Assembly (NCBI GenBank): GCA_029851415.1
Contig: CM056743.1
Span: forward strand, 13,074,727 to 13,138,726
DNA: 64,000 nucleotides
Direction: 5' to 3'
Source of the DNA: Eretmocerus hayati
Lineage: Eukaryota > Arthropoda > Insecta > Hymenoptera > Aphelinidae
Shown here: piece by piece, positions 47,901-62,200 of the stretch
Numbering within the stretch: the first letter of the stretch is position 1
How the letters are laid out: each line of letters begins with the position of its first letter
Position numbers and translations under genes: made by a program
Notes under the pieces: model-generated
Seen by the model: the letters and a program-made list of their open reading frames with translations, nothing else
Database searches by the model: none
Told to the model about the DNA's origin: nothing

Positions 47901-50900
47901 GGGGGCCCACCTTGAACGCCCGTCGTTGAAAATGATGCGTATGATGAAGAAGCCAATATCCTCTCCCGCAAGTATTCACATACAACACCTTTGACGCCCT
48001 TTTATTATATAGGGCCACCTTGTAGATATCTGTTGCGTTGCTTAAAGAACGGGGGGGGGGGGGCTATGGGTGCCCTCCACCTTATAATATCGTTATGACT
48101 TGAATAGCTGTCTGCCAACATTGACGCGGGAGTTTTGGCTATCCGTGACTTCATATCTTACCGATATTTTACGTTTAATTCGTTAGCTAGATGTATTTTA
48201 TTGAGGGTATACTTACGCCCTCGATTCTGTCAGTCTTTCTGCAGATGCAACCGTTGATTCTGTTATATAAAGAGTCAGTTATGTGAGGTCAACGTTCTCA
48301 TTTATCTATTTATTTATCCATATTTTCACTGATTTTTTTTTTTTACTTTTTCACCAAGGATTTCACGCACGGCCTGAATAATTCAGTTGAAATTCGGTCA
48401 GATAGATTTGGTCTCTTGAAGCATCGAATTATTTCATTTTAATCCTGACTTGTATTTTCTTAGGTAATCACTTTTCTTCTCTCGTTGAATTGGAACAAGC
48501 AAGGTCACAGTCGAATCGAGGTGAAAAATTTTGAGTGCAAAATTTGAAGTAACTGTATATTTAGATCTCGCATTTTCCATAACCCATGATTTTGTAAGTC
48601 TTCGAAGCTCATGTCCTATAAAAAAATCTTATAATGATTCTGATCATTTTTATTCTAGCTATATCTCAGCCCCTCGAATTGCTTCACAAAAGACATGATT
48701 CTCGAAAACCATAAAATTCAAGTGCATGAATACTTGGAATTTAAACACATGTGAAAATTCACCGACAAAAGATTTTTAAAAGACAATTTTTAACATCTGA
48801 AAAATTAATTCAAGATTAGATTTTTGATCAACCATAAAAGTTCCATTCTGAGCAAATTTTGCAAATTTACTTTAAAAACGAATATTCGAATGAAAATCAC
48901 TGTGGCCCGAGTTTCGGCGCCACACGATGCAAAAATACTCCAAGATAATTCCGTAACGCACAAAAAAGTCACACTGGATCCATCAAACCCAGCGTAAAAA
49001 AAAACTCGGTCTCATTCTAGTCAAATGAAGTTATCGACCCAAATCTTTGACGAGTATCAACTTTGGCATCTCTTACTTTTTATTTCATAGGTTTTTCATA
49101 AGTTTTCCGAAAGCATGTGTGGGTCCCATGGACACAGTGTGGCCGTTACGGGTAAAGCTCGTACCTTGTTTTTGGAGCAGATTTTGGTGGTTTGTTATCA
49201 AAAATTTCTTGCTCCGTTTGCGAAAAGTCACCCAAATTATTTTTAATTTTCGAGATAGGACAAGTTGATATGCTATATCATTATCAGCCACAAAATCGTC
49301 TGCACTTGCGTACCAAGAATCTTTTCAGCAATCTTGAGATTGGGGACTGTGTATGAAACATGCGTCATCGCGTAATCCTCACGATAACCATTGACGAGTA
49401 AAAGAAAATTTCCTGAAACAAGTTTGATTATCAGAGAAATCACTTCCTCCGATGATACATGGCTTCGTGGCGGAAGAACCCTGTTATACTTTTCTTTCCA
49501 TTCCCAAAAATCAAAATTTCCATCGTTCTCTGATGATCAGAGAATTTTGCCCTCCGGCAATTATTGGTTTAGGTGTCTGAAAATGAAGATAAGCCAATTT
49601 TCGACTTTGCAAATGTTCGTATTCGCACTTTTATACGTGTGTGTGACAGAGTAAAGGGCTTCACATATACGTACGAGAATTATGCGTTTTACTGTTCGTA
49701 CCTATACGGTCGTAAAACACGTTGTTGGCTATTGCTTTTGCTGCACCCTCTCTCTCGTGCAGCGTCGAATCGTAAAGTTGAAAATTTTTTCGTCTCTCTC
49801 CTTCGTTGCTGTTATATGTTACTGCAGCATGCATATCTACGATTCTCTTGATGGTTATAATCTCACCGGTCATTCAACCCTTTTCCAATTCTCTTTCTGC
49901 TGCAACTTCCTCTGTCTCCTCACAGAAAATTGTCTTTTTTTTTCTTTTTACTCTGACAACAGTTTGGATATAAATCAACAAAAACGTTTTCTCAAACTTA
50001 CGCTTATTTTATTTTCATATAACAAAGTACATATACCTGTGCGAGGAGATGCAATGAGGAATGAACAATAGACGTGTCGCGAATATCAATATCACCCTGA
50101 TATAACTACTACCTTCTCTGTATTATACATACATGTGTTTGAAAATCGTATAGATGCAGTATGGTACAAGTGTGATATCGTGGGAAACTGCAGGTTTGAT
50201 ATGACCATCATTGTTGTTGTGTGTTTTGTAAGTAGCTCCCCTGTTTCACCGTCGAGAGTTGTTTCGCAGGAATGATTTTTATTTTCCGAGATGCAGTTGA
50301 TGCAATTTTTGTGCCCGCATTTGTATACGATGACCACCACCACCACTTGCACCCCAAATAATATAATACATAGTAGAATATAAAGGGGAGACACTCTGCA
50401 AGTTGCAGCGAGATTTTCATATTATACACCTGAAAGTCACCCTGCATGCATAATAACGAATCTCACTGGATTGCACTTTGCCCGTATCGAATTTGCCTCT
50501 TTACAAATTTTTTAATTACAGTGGCCCAACATTGATTTTATTTCTTTGACATCGACACTTGAACTCATGAAAATGCATCGAATAATAATAGAATAGCTTC
50601 CAATGTACACTTGAGAAAGCAGACAAAAATATTGGCACTGCCCACTCTATGGGATTATGAATATGTATTTTGACTGCCAATATTTGGAGGGCCCTCATAG
50701 TGTATATATGCGGTCTTTTGAGTGGGTCACGCAGTACAAAAAATTATCGAATGCAGTCTTGTACTTCATGTCATCCAAAATCTCATATTGCATTTCATCG
50801 AGCATGTCATTCAATGTATCCACTTTTAAATTTAAGAATTTATTCGAATGTGGATTCAAATTTTTTATCGCAGTTGAGACTTTCTGTACTTACGGATCAA

Positions 50901-51408
50901 TTGTTCACTGTACACTAAGAATAAAATATTGCCGTCTGAACAATATCACTGTAATTGTTACGGTTGTGGTATTGCCATCAGATTAATACTGGATTGTCAC
51001 CTCAGAAAAATGATTCTGTTATTATATCAATCTGTATGATGAATAACCTCAAAAAAAATCTCTGGATGATAGTGATCCCATCACCGAGTATCATTCCGTG
51101 CGAAAAATTGGTGGCTTTCGTGGCAAAATAATTGTAACGTGACGCGGTGACTTCGTTGAATCGGGGCATTTGAAATATACGGGTTGTATTTGTTTATTTT
51201 AGCGGTAATATCAGATCGACGAACCGTTCTGATTGATTGATGCGATAACAAAATTGGTATGACGCTGGACAAAATATCCAGCAAAACGAATGGCCTTGCC
51301 GGGCCTCACGCATGGCCGTACGACCAAAATTTTTTATAGCACTCTAACCTAAAAATCGCAACTTTGAACATGATTTTTGGATTCTCGTGCCATAAATTAT
51401 CTTATGAG

Positions 51409-51515
51409 ACTGCGTGCAGATGGGTATTTTTGTTACGAAGGACTTATAGCACTCGCTTCGCTCGTGCCATAAACAGTCCTTCGTACCCATCAAAACTACC
51501 CATCTACGTGCAGTG
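51409..51515. repeat. Hairpin of about 107 bp
   Basis: GTGCAGATGGGTA and TACGAAGGACT with TATAGCAC on the left pair with GTGCCATA, AGTCCTTCGTA and TACCCATCTACGTGC on the right, around a short GC-rich loop (TCGCTTCGC). One side carries a small extra segment (CCCATCAAAAC). The form resembles the hairpin at 31276 but the sequences differ. Confidence 0.7.
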
Positions 51516-51638
51516 TCATAATATACTATTTCTCAGTGTAGATACTTGTTTCAATCGACTTTTTCAGTCTTCAGTCTGCTCGCCCGCAATTCTTCAAATG
51601 AAAACAATTGTCTGACGGGGAATAAGTCAATAACTATA

Positions 51639-52210
51639 TTTTCGATACACTGTGCGTAAAAGTGCACTTTGCGCACAGTTTGTCTTCTTTTACTCACAGT
51701 TTATCGAAAAGTATAGTTCGATACACGGCCGTAAAACATATCATCCGCATCCTCGTGATGATTCCGACCCTCGCCTGCGGCTCGGGCCGGAAACCCATCA
51801 CTCGGACGCGAATAAAACGTTTTACGCCCTGGCATCGAAATGTACTATTTTGATCGTCTGTGCGCAAATGAGTCATTTGCACACTGTTTTTCGCTTTTCA
51901 TTTGCTCACAGAAGATCAAAAACCATAGTATGACCCTCGTCTGCGGCTCTGTATAATAATATACTATTATGAAATGATAGAAAACGTGAGGGTATGACAA
52001 TAGTACATTTCGATACAAGGGCGTAAAACGTTTTATTCGCGTCCGAGTGATGGGTTTCCGGCCCGAGCCGCAGGCGAGGGTCGGAATCATCACGAGGATG
52101 CGAACAATAGGTTTTACGGCCGTGTATCTAACTATACTTTTCGATAAACTGTGAGTAAAAGTCGACAAACTGTGCGCAAAGTGCACTTTTACGCACAGTG
52201 TATCGAAAAA
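51639..52210. mobile_element. Foldback element with 215-bp arms
   Basis: The left arm (51639-51854) and right arm (51991-52210) are close reverse complements: TTTTCGATACACTGTGCGTA, GTGCACTTTGCGCACAG, CGATACACGGCCGTAAAAC, CATCCTCGTGATGATTCCGA, CCTGCGGCTCGGGCCGGAAA, and CATCGAAATGTACTATT all have mirrored counterparts. The centre has its own smaller inverted pair (TTGATCGTCTGTGCGCAAAT with the CTCACAGAAGATCAA side). Frames open on both strands follow from the palindrome. No transposase is present. Confidence 0.8.
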
Positions 52211-53088
52211 TAACAAAAATTAAAGATTTTGGATTAATTATTATTATTTTTTTTTTTTCTAAATAAACCCATTCAAATGAGCCATTGTTAAATATAATGT
52301 CCCTGAAATCGCAAAAAAAAAAATTTAGAATTTTTATGATGCATTCAACTCAAGTTATATCACAAACATCGGTTTTTAGGGCACATTGGCCACATAGTTT
52401 AAAATCACAAACCACCAATTCTAAGAGAAACATAATTGAATTTATTGATAACCTACGATGAGTAAATGATTCAATTTGAAACGAAATAAGAATGAAAAAA
52501 AAATAGGATTAAAAGTAATTACATGACGAAGTCACGGATTGTACTTGATGACAAAAAATTTGACAATACATCATACCTCTTTAAGCCTTTTTTTAAACCT
52601 CAATTACATAGATTTTGATCACAAACGTCTGTATTTTCCACAAATCGACTCATCGAAATTCCATTGGTCTCAATTTTCGCATTTGTCGTCGCACATATTA
52701 CAAACTCTCAACAATTTTCGATCCTTTTCTCTCTGCAACAAGCCCCCCCTTCCCCCTGATTGCAAAAAAGTCAACTAGTACCAATTTCAGCCGGCACACA
52801 ACATCTTTCTCTGTAATTCTGAAAAGAGAGAAAAATGTCCATTTAGTGTCGTTGAAAAAAAAAAAACGAACCACATTGCAAAGCGATAGAATCGTGAATG
52901 TTCGTCAAAGGAGGCCAAGTGTCGAGTGTAAAACTCACTTCAAGTCCGCAAGACTCGGCAAGAGTAATTTTAAGAGATTCTGTGTAATATACTTACTTGC
53001 ACTAAGAGAAAAAAAAAAGATCGGTAGGGGATTGACTTGTCGCACACGGCGTTTGAGAGAGAATAAAGTTGGCCAGATTAATTGCACA

Positions 53089-53115
53089 ACGACGACGACG
53101 ACGACGACGACGACG
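53089..53115 (+). repeat. (ACG)9 microsatellite
   Basis: Nine perfect ACG units. A complementary GTC array lies about 240 bases downstream. Confidence 0.95.
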
Positions 53116-53355
53116 CACTATACTCTGTATCAAGACTTGGAGATACGTTGGCATCACACAAAAGAAACTTATTGCACTGCCAAGCGGCTTATAACATATA
53201 ACCACCTCCCCATATGTGTATAGGCTAACATTCATGTGTATGTGTGTGTGTGAGTACATTGTTCAGAAAAAGGGGTCCGGTCCCAAGTCTGTACTTGTAA
53301 AGCCAGACCAGGGGGGCCTACTCTATGTACTTCTTTTTTTTCCTTTTTTGCTCAT

Positions 53356-53378
53356 GTCGTCGTCGTCGTCGTCGTCGT
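53356..53378 (+). repeat. (GTC)7 microsatellite
   Basis: Seven perfect GTC units plus GT, the complement of the upstream ACG array, so the pair can form a hairpin with a loop of about 240 bases. Confidence 0.95.
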
Positions 53379-55997
53379 TGCTCACTTTTGTACGCACTCT
53401 GATTTCTATACTTGTATCTTGCACTTGCTCCTTGAACTGCAAGTGTATATACCGTATTCTCTTGAGTCAGTGCAACAACTGAGAATTGCGCAATCGATTA
53501 TATGTGTATTACCAAGTACAGTACTACTCTCCGATCTCCTAGAATTGAAAAATCAGTTATAGAGGTTACTTTTACTTATTCGAATCGATTTCCCATTGTC
53601 GGTTTGATAAATATAGTCAATTTCTGTGAAGTAATTCCAGTATTGTGCAAATGTTAACCTTACTCTTGAACTTGAAAAGACTATGCCAAGCATGATAAGC
53701 TTGCAGTTTTTCTTAGATCGTCTTTTTTTTCGTGAAAAAAAATAATTTTTATAGAAAAACTTGGTGCCCGGTTAGCTTTCTATTGATTTTTCCCCTCTTT
53801 CATCCTAAGATCCCATTCACTTGTCCCATTTTTTTTTTTTTTTTTTCATTCTATCCCGTTACCTCGGTTATGACTGGCATAAACACAAACCTCTGACGTA
53901 TATTATAAAAGTATTACAGGGCAAAATAAAAATAATTCTTCCGCTCGTATGTCCCACGAGTGTTACATTAAAACCTCATTTTTTTCAGACGGAAATGCCA
54001 ATGGTTCACCTACATCAACACGGCCCAATATAGAAAGAAATGGAAAATGAAAATAGGGTCTGTAATGCTAGGGATAATATGATCGAATCGGCTCTGTGTG
54101 GGAATCGAGTTTGCTCTTTCCAACCTTTGAGAATGAAAAATACATTATTATACAATGACTCGGCTTGAGTAAAATTTTTGGACGGATATTTCCGTCAGTC
54201 GATCGATCCGGTATAGGACCCCGTTTTAATCTTTTGAACAAATTTGAGCTGTTAGTTCGATAATTCAATCGAGTTCCATCATCATTCGATGTATTTGTAA
54301 TGCTTGTGATGTTTGGAGGGTAGATCAAGTATACTCTTGACTGACGAAACGTCGGAGGGTCTATGATGGTCTCTGACTTAGCTGAATCAACATCGCAGTG
54401 ATGGTCAGTAGACTTTGAGCCTCGTGTCCAATCGTCCCTTTATTCATCAATATCAATACAAAAAAAAAAAAAAACGTTCGAAAGGTTTCCTTTTGACCGT
54501 CAGGAACACAGGGCGATCTACGTGTACTTCAATATGTAATTGAAAGTAATAGGTTGTCAAATGACAATACAAGCGTAGGCCCCTGAAAAAAAATCAATTA
54601 CCTACACAAACTAATGGTGATCATTGATGTCCAAAAATCGATCACGTAGACTTCCTTTTATTTGAACAGTACCGGACGATTGATGTCATTAATTTTTCAA
54701 AATAGATGCATCAAAAAACGTTTTTGTACTCCAATGTAAACAAGCAATTTATTGTGAATGACACCAGCATTTATCGTCTTGAATCCTCCAACAAATTGCC
54801 AGTCACCCAACGATCACTACAATTACTCTTTCAAAGTGTCAATATACTTATGTTGAATAGCCACCGATGACACCCATAATATTTTTTACTATTAGCGATC
54901 GCATTATAATAGACGTCACGTCGATTTTGATGCAACCACCCGCAGCTGTCTACTTATAATACTTATAAAATATATTGTGTTGTCACGACAAAAAAGCAAA
55001 CGCTAAAATGAGAATTAATGCGATTTCACAGGGAGCTTTTTATTCACACACCCCCTGCCGCCATCTTAATAAGCCAATAGATGAATTAATTGCAAATTTT
55101 TAAGAATCTGGTTCGATAATTTACAATTTCAAATCAATTTGATGGAAAAGCAGTGCATATGAATCAATTTACACAAAAATGTGGCCAGTCCCGTTTGGTT
55201 TATACAATCTGGCCTGATATCGCACTTTCCAAGGTGACAATTCATCCCCCCTCTCTCTCTACATATGTAACACAAACGTCCAGTGAATGTCCCCCAGGAA
55301 ACACCTTATAACGTGTGCCCGTACGTGTAATCCGTCCAAACAAAGTATGCCCGACAAAGTCGCAATCATCATCGTAGTTGGTATAAAGTGCACCGGGCGC
55401 AGATGTGCCGGCCTGTAATCTTTGCTATATAAGGCCCCCCTGCGGTTTCAATCTAGACTCCCTGCTGAGGCCCACCAAAAATTATGAATCAAATTATATG
55501 TATAGGTTAAGCTAAGCTTTCGTATGTCCACGTCTTTTATACAATGTAACATTTTTGAGTGGTGTATGTAGCATGCATAAGTAGTGAATTCACTCGCGGA
55601 TGGCTCTAAATATTCACTTTTCTTTTGATGTATTTGGAGGAGGCCTCCCGCTATTTTATCAGCTTTGAGAGCTCTTCAGCCCAATTAAATTTCACGCTGG
55701 ACAATTGGCTTTTCAATCGCGTCAATGTAATTGGCATCACTCAAAAAATGAACGATGCTGCATGTGATGAGACATCAGAGACGATTAATTTGCGCATCGG
55801 GAGCTTACTTTTATAGCACTGTTCCAACTCGAGGGGTGTCACTGAAAATCTGTTCAATTTTTATTCGCTTATTTTACTAATTCAACCTAATAAGTAGCTA
55901 TTCATCCGCGTGATTGAGTTTTTCTAGTGCGAATTCTGTCATTAATTTCACGTTCAATTGCGCCTTATACGAAATTCAAATTGCTTGAAAACTCATG

Positions 55998-56236
55998 TAA
56001 GTTGAGTGTACCCAATTTGCCCCCATTGAGCTATTTTTATCAAATAACTCTGAATTACTTCACTATTCTGGCTCATCTCAACATTTTCCAAAATATTTTA
56101 GATCATTTTGTAGGATTTGAAGCAAGCTTTAAAATGGGCTAAGATACGTTGGAAAATATTGAGATGGGCCAGAAGAGTAAAGTGAAGCAGGGTTGTTGAG
56201 GAAATAGCCGGGGGTAAGTTTGGTACACTCAACTTA
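55998..56236. mobile_element. Palindromic MITE of the GCCCCC-ended family
   Basis: TAAGTTGAGTGTACCCAATT, then TGCCCCC, at the left; the reversed right end reads TAAGTTGAGTGTACCAAACT and then TACCCCCG. The arms continue through TTACTTCACT and TCTGGCTCATCTCAA for about 100 bp each. This is the cleanest copy of the family seen at 7284 and 11313, and like them it has TA at both ends. Confidence 0.75.
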
Positions 56237-59200
56237 TTTTACAACAGCTTATAATTGCAGCAGAATGGAGTAGCATGGCAACCTGAAAATTGGAACCGAT
56301 GACACTTTTCATTGACCTTGATGAAGGGATATTCGGTATCATTTTGTATCTCAGGAACTGATCACGGATTCATAATTGGTCTTGGTGAGATCTATTCGTC
56401 AAATTTGGACCGAAATTGTGATAAAATATTAATTTTATTACTAAAAACTGGGGTAGCCTAGGTCACTATTAAATTTTCATTCGGCTATCGGGTCATATCT
56501 CAAAAGGCAACGGGAATATGAAGCACGGTCTCATTTTGGTATCGCCTCTTCGTGAGACTTACAGGACGTTGAAATAATGATTCACTGAATAATTCACTAG
56601 TCACGGTATATTAGCCTGAATCAAAGCTACCCACTTGACTTGTCGTTATAATCCATTCAGTCTGAGAAAAAAAAATGAGGTCACACGTTGGCACGAAAAT
56701 GTCACAAATAGCAGCCAACATTATTATTCACTTAAATCGATCGATGGATTGCTTGCATTGAAATTTCCATCAGCCTGACTTGCGTTCTCATATTCATCAG
56801 AATTGATTTTGACAAAGATGCTCATTTTGCCCATAAGAGGGCTCTTTGAGCAGCTTTGCTTGGGTTCCGAATTTCGTTTTTTTTTTAGATTCTTGGATCG
56901 ATGACGAATGTTGATTCGAATGCATACTTGAAAAAGATATATATTTTCAAAATGAAATTAGCGCTGGCTTGATTCATTTGTTATTGTACCAATGACTATT
57001 CATCACAGATTTTAAAAAATTGTCAGATAATGTTTTGAACGTCTGATGACCCATTTTGACTTTGGTTATTACAAATAAATAATGAATGCTCGAATATAAG
57101 CACTTCGTACAAAATTCAGGACTCTAAAAAATCATCTGTGATCATGGCATAGAAAACTTATCAAACATCAGATTTGTTTGTTTTGCCCAGAAAAACGTCT
57201 TTTCTCGGAAGCTTTCACATCGTTATCGAACTTTGTTGTTAAGCTACTTGAAACTCATGAAACTCTTGAAGGTAGACTTCCTTCTCTAAGATAAAATATT
57301 GTACTCTTACTTTGGAAGGTTTCCAATCGACTTTGCTGCATTTACAAAATTTTCCATTAATCCCAAAGAGAACAAACGATAAGTACAAATACATCGTTAA
57401 AATGCATCATCTCTAATACGTATTCAGCACCATTTCCACTCTTTCTGTCTTTTGCCCTCAGCACTCATTGACCCTGAATTTTGTGTTTATTTTCCTACCA
57501 TTTTCCATTTCGCGCATCGATTGTTTGTATTTTTTTACGGTTAATTCTCGCGCATACGTCAATACCTACTCACTCTCTGTCAATTCGCCAATCAAAACAC
57601 AATATCGTTCATTTCCACTAGCGGCCTTGCTTTACGGAAATCACTTTTGGTTTGTGCTCGCAAATAGATTGCAAATTGACCGTGGCTCTGCAAATATTGG
57701 ATATTGACGCTCTTTTTGAATAAACATTGTTCTGTTGTTCGAAGAGTTGTGGTCAAAAGGTGATGACCTTTTTTGGAACAATTATTTCATGAATTATTAA
57801 TATATCATTATTAATATATCACATTATTAATATCATAAAAAATGTTGATGACCAGTGAGTGATTTTTTTTTGTACAATCGGACACAGAAAGCGCGAATAG
57901 GATGATTGACAATTTAATCTTGTATATCTTGCATCAGCTGATCACCTTGTCATGTCGTTTTATGAATGAGTCTAGACTATATTTCTCGTCTGATTAAGCC
58001 ATATTTAACACAATTCCGGAAGAGAGTCTTACGTGATCTTCTTACGGATTTTATCACCAACAGCCGAGCCAACAGCTCGTTGAGCAAGAATCAAAAAAAT
58101 CTTCTCGTGAATTTCACGCTGCCCGAGAGAGTTTTCAAAAAATACGATCGGTTCATTCATAAAATTGATCAGTGTCTTTTGTGAATGGATAGAAGATTAC
58201 GCACGTTTTCGTTGAAAGACTCTTCTTGAACAATAAATTGGCAGGCGTGACATGATTTTTACTTCGACAAGCATCAAAATGAGTGGTCATGAAGATGTAT
58301 CTGTACATAAAAAAAAAAAAAAAAAGATCTAAGATGAGTAACAGCCTAATGGTTTACATTCATTCAAGATCGACCATCACGGATACTACATATCATGAAT
58401 TGCTGCTCTCGAGATCGCACACGCGGACAATATCAGCTCTCGGCGATGAGACACGAAGTGAAAAAAATTAATTGCCAACCCGAGTTGGACATTCGTTTTT
58501 CTTGCTCCCACGCAGGAACAGGAAACGAGCAATTAAGCATCGTACGACCTCATTTTTGTCTTATTCGAGTAAGATATAGTCAATCTCTGACTCTGTCATA
58601 TGTCGCCTACGCCTTTATTTTGCTTGAGTTCTAAAATTTGCAGAGAATGAGTATTACTTCGGCGCAGTTAACTGGAAAAGAGTCTTCTAGATCTATCACT
58701 ATTAATTCTGAATGTCAATCATTTTCGATGGCGAAGTAGTGGAATCATGCTATTTTTGTTTTCAAGGTTGCATTTTTATTGGTTGCATTATCGTGATGAG
58801 ATACTCGGTCTATTCCTCAATATTTTATTTCACTTATACATATTGTTCATTTGGGATGAAAAAATAATTCAGATGGGTACAACTGGTTTCATTACTCTGC
58901 GCGGATTGACTGATTATTGAGCGAAACGTGGATGCATATTGTATAATAATAGAGACGATGGTATTTTTCAGTTGGAGACACGAGCGAGAAACGCCGCAAT
59001 GTGGGAAAGACCAAAACTTTTTTGACATTATTTTTTGACTGTACCGCCAAATTTTTTTTAGTTTGTGCTTTTTGCGCGAGCTGGGTCAGAGTGCGTTAAT
59101 AGCTGTCTTCAATTCAAATTCGATTTCTGCGTAAACTCAAATAATTTTTTACTCCTTCACTCTGGTTCATCAATTATAGATGCAGCTACATGATAAAGAG

Positions 59201-62200
59201 AGATACACGTCGAAGATATTTTATGAATTTCTCACATGGCTATTTTGCGTAGATTTGATAAACAAAAAGAAGCTACTGACATAAAACTCATTCGTGTGTA
59301 AAATAACAGTGGCTCCGTTGCATACTTACCGCATTGTCAATTTTCCAAAATTTTCAATGAATTTTTAAGATATCACAAATATCAAAGTCATTGCCGATTC
59401 TAAGACGTTACAAGGAATCACCGATGACTTCTGTATCCGCGATATCTTAAATATCCATTGAATAATCTCGAAAGTCGACAATGTCAATTAAGTATTCGAC
59501 AAAACTTGACGAAAAAAGAGCGAAATTAAGTGTGAAAAACGGATATTCAGCTCAATCGTTCAGACTCGCATAGCCAGTAATTTTGCAACGGTTTTGAGAT
59601 ATGTCTGTGCATTACACCGCAAATCCTGGCCAATTTGGTATACAATCGTGTCCCTTGGCTGCCTTACGTTTAGTCGTAAAATGCTTTGCTTTACAGCTCA
59701 AATTATGGCTTTGTACTCGACACATCGGTCGTGCAAATGCGCCTCTTTGCTGGCGCGGTATATAATACCAGACGTTCGTAAGCGGATTTTCAAAAACTAA
59801 ACGTGTGTGTGTGTGTATGTATGTCTGAAAATGAAATTAAAGGTGCGAGCCCCATCGTCATCTCGTGCGGTCTCGTGTCAGCCGAGAAGAGCAATTTTTC
59901 ATCTCATTGTTGAAACATATCGCTTCGATCCTTCCCTTGAAATATCAATGTCGATTGGTCTTCGACAGGAAACTTGTTTATAATTCTTATTGTTGGTAAA
60001 CGCATTGATATGGCATGATGCAAACTCATATTCCTCCCTCATTCTACTTCGAATGAATCTCAATAAATCATAGTAAAAAGTCAAATCATAAGTCGATCTG
60101 GCTCTTATCTGTCATATTTCCTGAAATAGCAATGGTTGTGATGCTTCTAAGCTACATTTGCTACCTACGCTGGAGATTTTCTAACGTTTTCTAACCGACG
60201 TTTGTAACATTTTGGCTCCATTTGGTGAATAATCTCGATGACGTGCTCATAGATTAACGTCAAAACCTTACAGCAAAATGCCCGTGAAATCCTGCCTCAA
60301 GTCATTGATAAAAAATCACATGAAGCAATCTGAATTTGGTATTGACAAAAAATTACATAGAGCAATCTAAATTTTCAGCATCCCTAACAATTTCAAAAGT
60401 CCTAGGACGAAGGGTAAAATGTAAACCGTGTGAATTTTCTAATTAGGAAAATTTGCCTCCAATTTTCATGAGGTTAACAGTCAGCTACATGATTATTGCG
60501 TGCATTTGGACCGAAAAAAAAACCACGAAACGATCGGGATTGGTATTATGTCGCTCCCTCGCTAAGCTAAGACCCATGCAGATCTATACCTCTGAAATAA
60601 CATCTCTATGCAAAAATGTATGAGGTGCATAAAATGCTCGATAAAATGGGCAATCGGCTTAGCGCGATTTCGCTGTCATCCGCCATCAGATCGAGTCTTT
60701 GACCACATTTGGGATCGCTAGAGTATTTATTTCACCAATAGAGGAGACATCGGCTCGTATCTGATTCAGCAGCCCATGGCATCCTGAACCGACACAATTA
60801 GATCAGGTCTCTCACGGATCGTTGCCTGTGCATCTGTGTTAGTGTACAAACATACAAGGTATAGTAGAGGGTGGCTTTGGGATGAGCCGTGATGATGATG
60901 CGCCAGGCCTCTGTGTGTGGTTTTTGGCCCGGTAAAAAAGGGCGAAAAGAAAAGAAAAGGTTGACGGACGGCCTCAGGCGATGTCGTCCGTGTTTATTCG
61001 GGTGGCTCGATTCCCATGCAAGCAACTCCTCTTGCGCTTCTGTGTTCTGCAGTTTTGTCTTCGTGTCCGTTTTTCGTGGCACGCAAGATTAGGCCCCATT
61101 TGTCGCGCTTGGCGAGCGTGAAACAGCAGTAGCAGTATAGAGTTTTTTTTGCCCCATTACCGGGGTCGTTTGCTGCAATATTTAAGCTGTGGCTCTTCTG
61201 ATTCTTGTAAGATTCGATGGAATTGTGCGATTTCAGCTTTGAGTCTTGTCTAATTTGTAAAATTTCCCACACACCACCTTCGTAGGATTAACACATGTTG
61301 ATGTCGAATTTACACATTTTGTATCTGTGTAATTTGGCACCTCTAAGATGGTTATAGCTCAAACTGATTTAGAAATTTCATGAAAAAAGTTATTAGAGCA
61401 TCCTATTTTGAGATACCATGGAAAATTGAATGAAAATGACTTCGTGCCATAAAAATCAGTGCGAGAATCCGGAACACCTTCGTTCTATCAACTTACTAGT
61501 GCAGTAACTCGCATATTTTATGTGTATATCTTTGGTTGAATTCCATTTTTTTCGAACACTTCTGTCAGATGTCAATCTCTCTGGACTATCAAATACCGTA
61601 TATTCCCGGAACGAAAAACTCCATTCAAGCGCATAAACGTTGCGAATTACTACCAATGCAGTCTACAACATTGTCCAAAATGCGGATGAAACGATCCACA
61701 AAAATGGACCTCAAAATCACCGGTTCCCTCATATTGCAATAATTCTATCCTGCCATTGAAAACAAAAAGCTGAACCCATTGTGTTCGATACGCGATATCA
61801 TTCAACGACAGAAAAAACGGATCAGCGCCTACATAAAGTATAATCAATCGGCATCCAGTCGTAAAAAAATCGTATCCATATTATTTGTAGTGTGTCCATC
61901 CAGATCTGATGGGCGTCGTAAAGCGTTGAAAAGCCAAAATGAAATGAAAAGCGAGCGACGACAACGTAACTCAAAGAGTGAGAAAGAGACCGGCAATTAT
62001 GGCAAGCCACGCGGGTCATTGCGCCCCAAAAGAGTTGAAACATGAAGTTGTGGGCTGCTCTATATACACTCACTGATGCATTGCATGTATGCTTATATGA
62101 CTCTATGGAGTTTACGCCCCCTACATAGGTATATATTTATAAAAGTGGTGTGCGGTAGTGCAAGCGTAATCGGTTATAGAGGCTCTGACTGTGAGAGTTA

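Larger units (their letters stand above)
40491..51390. other. Non-coding stretch of about 11 kb
   Basis: No supported gene. Minor items: a diverged CTGCGGCTCGG-type hairpin at about 41190-41250; a 24-T run at 42147-42170; a CpG-rich patch around 43470-43520 with a 159-codon minus frame (43174-43653) lacking any recognised domain; a (GATA)n microsatellite at 44969-44995; and a 13-G run near 48051. Frames near 49.6-50.1 kb overlap on several phases and look random. Confidence 0.45.
52211..55997. other. Non-coding stretch with paired trinucleotide repeats
   Basis: No supported gene. A 202-codon frame (52615-53223) crosses an ACG microsatellite (read as Thr run) and has no domain. A TATA-like CTATATAAGG near 55424 stands upstream of no recognisable transcript. 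Confidence 0.45.

Noticed and set aside
52615..53223. 202-codon plus-strand open frame
   Set aside because: Composition is low-quality, it crosses an A homopolymer and the ACG microsatellite (read as ten Thr), and no domain is seen.
54310..54365. Second possible hammerhead-like core (GACGAAACGTCGGAG after a CAAG/CTTG stem)
   Set aside because: No CTGANGA element precedes the stem, so the core is incomplete.
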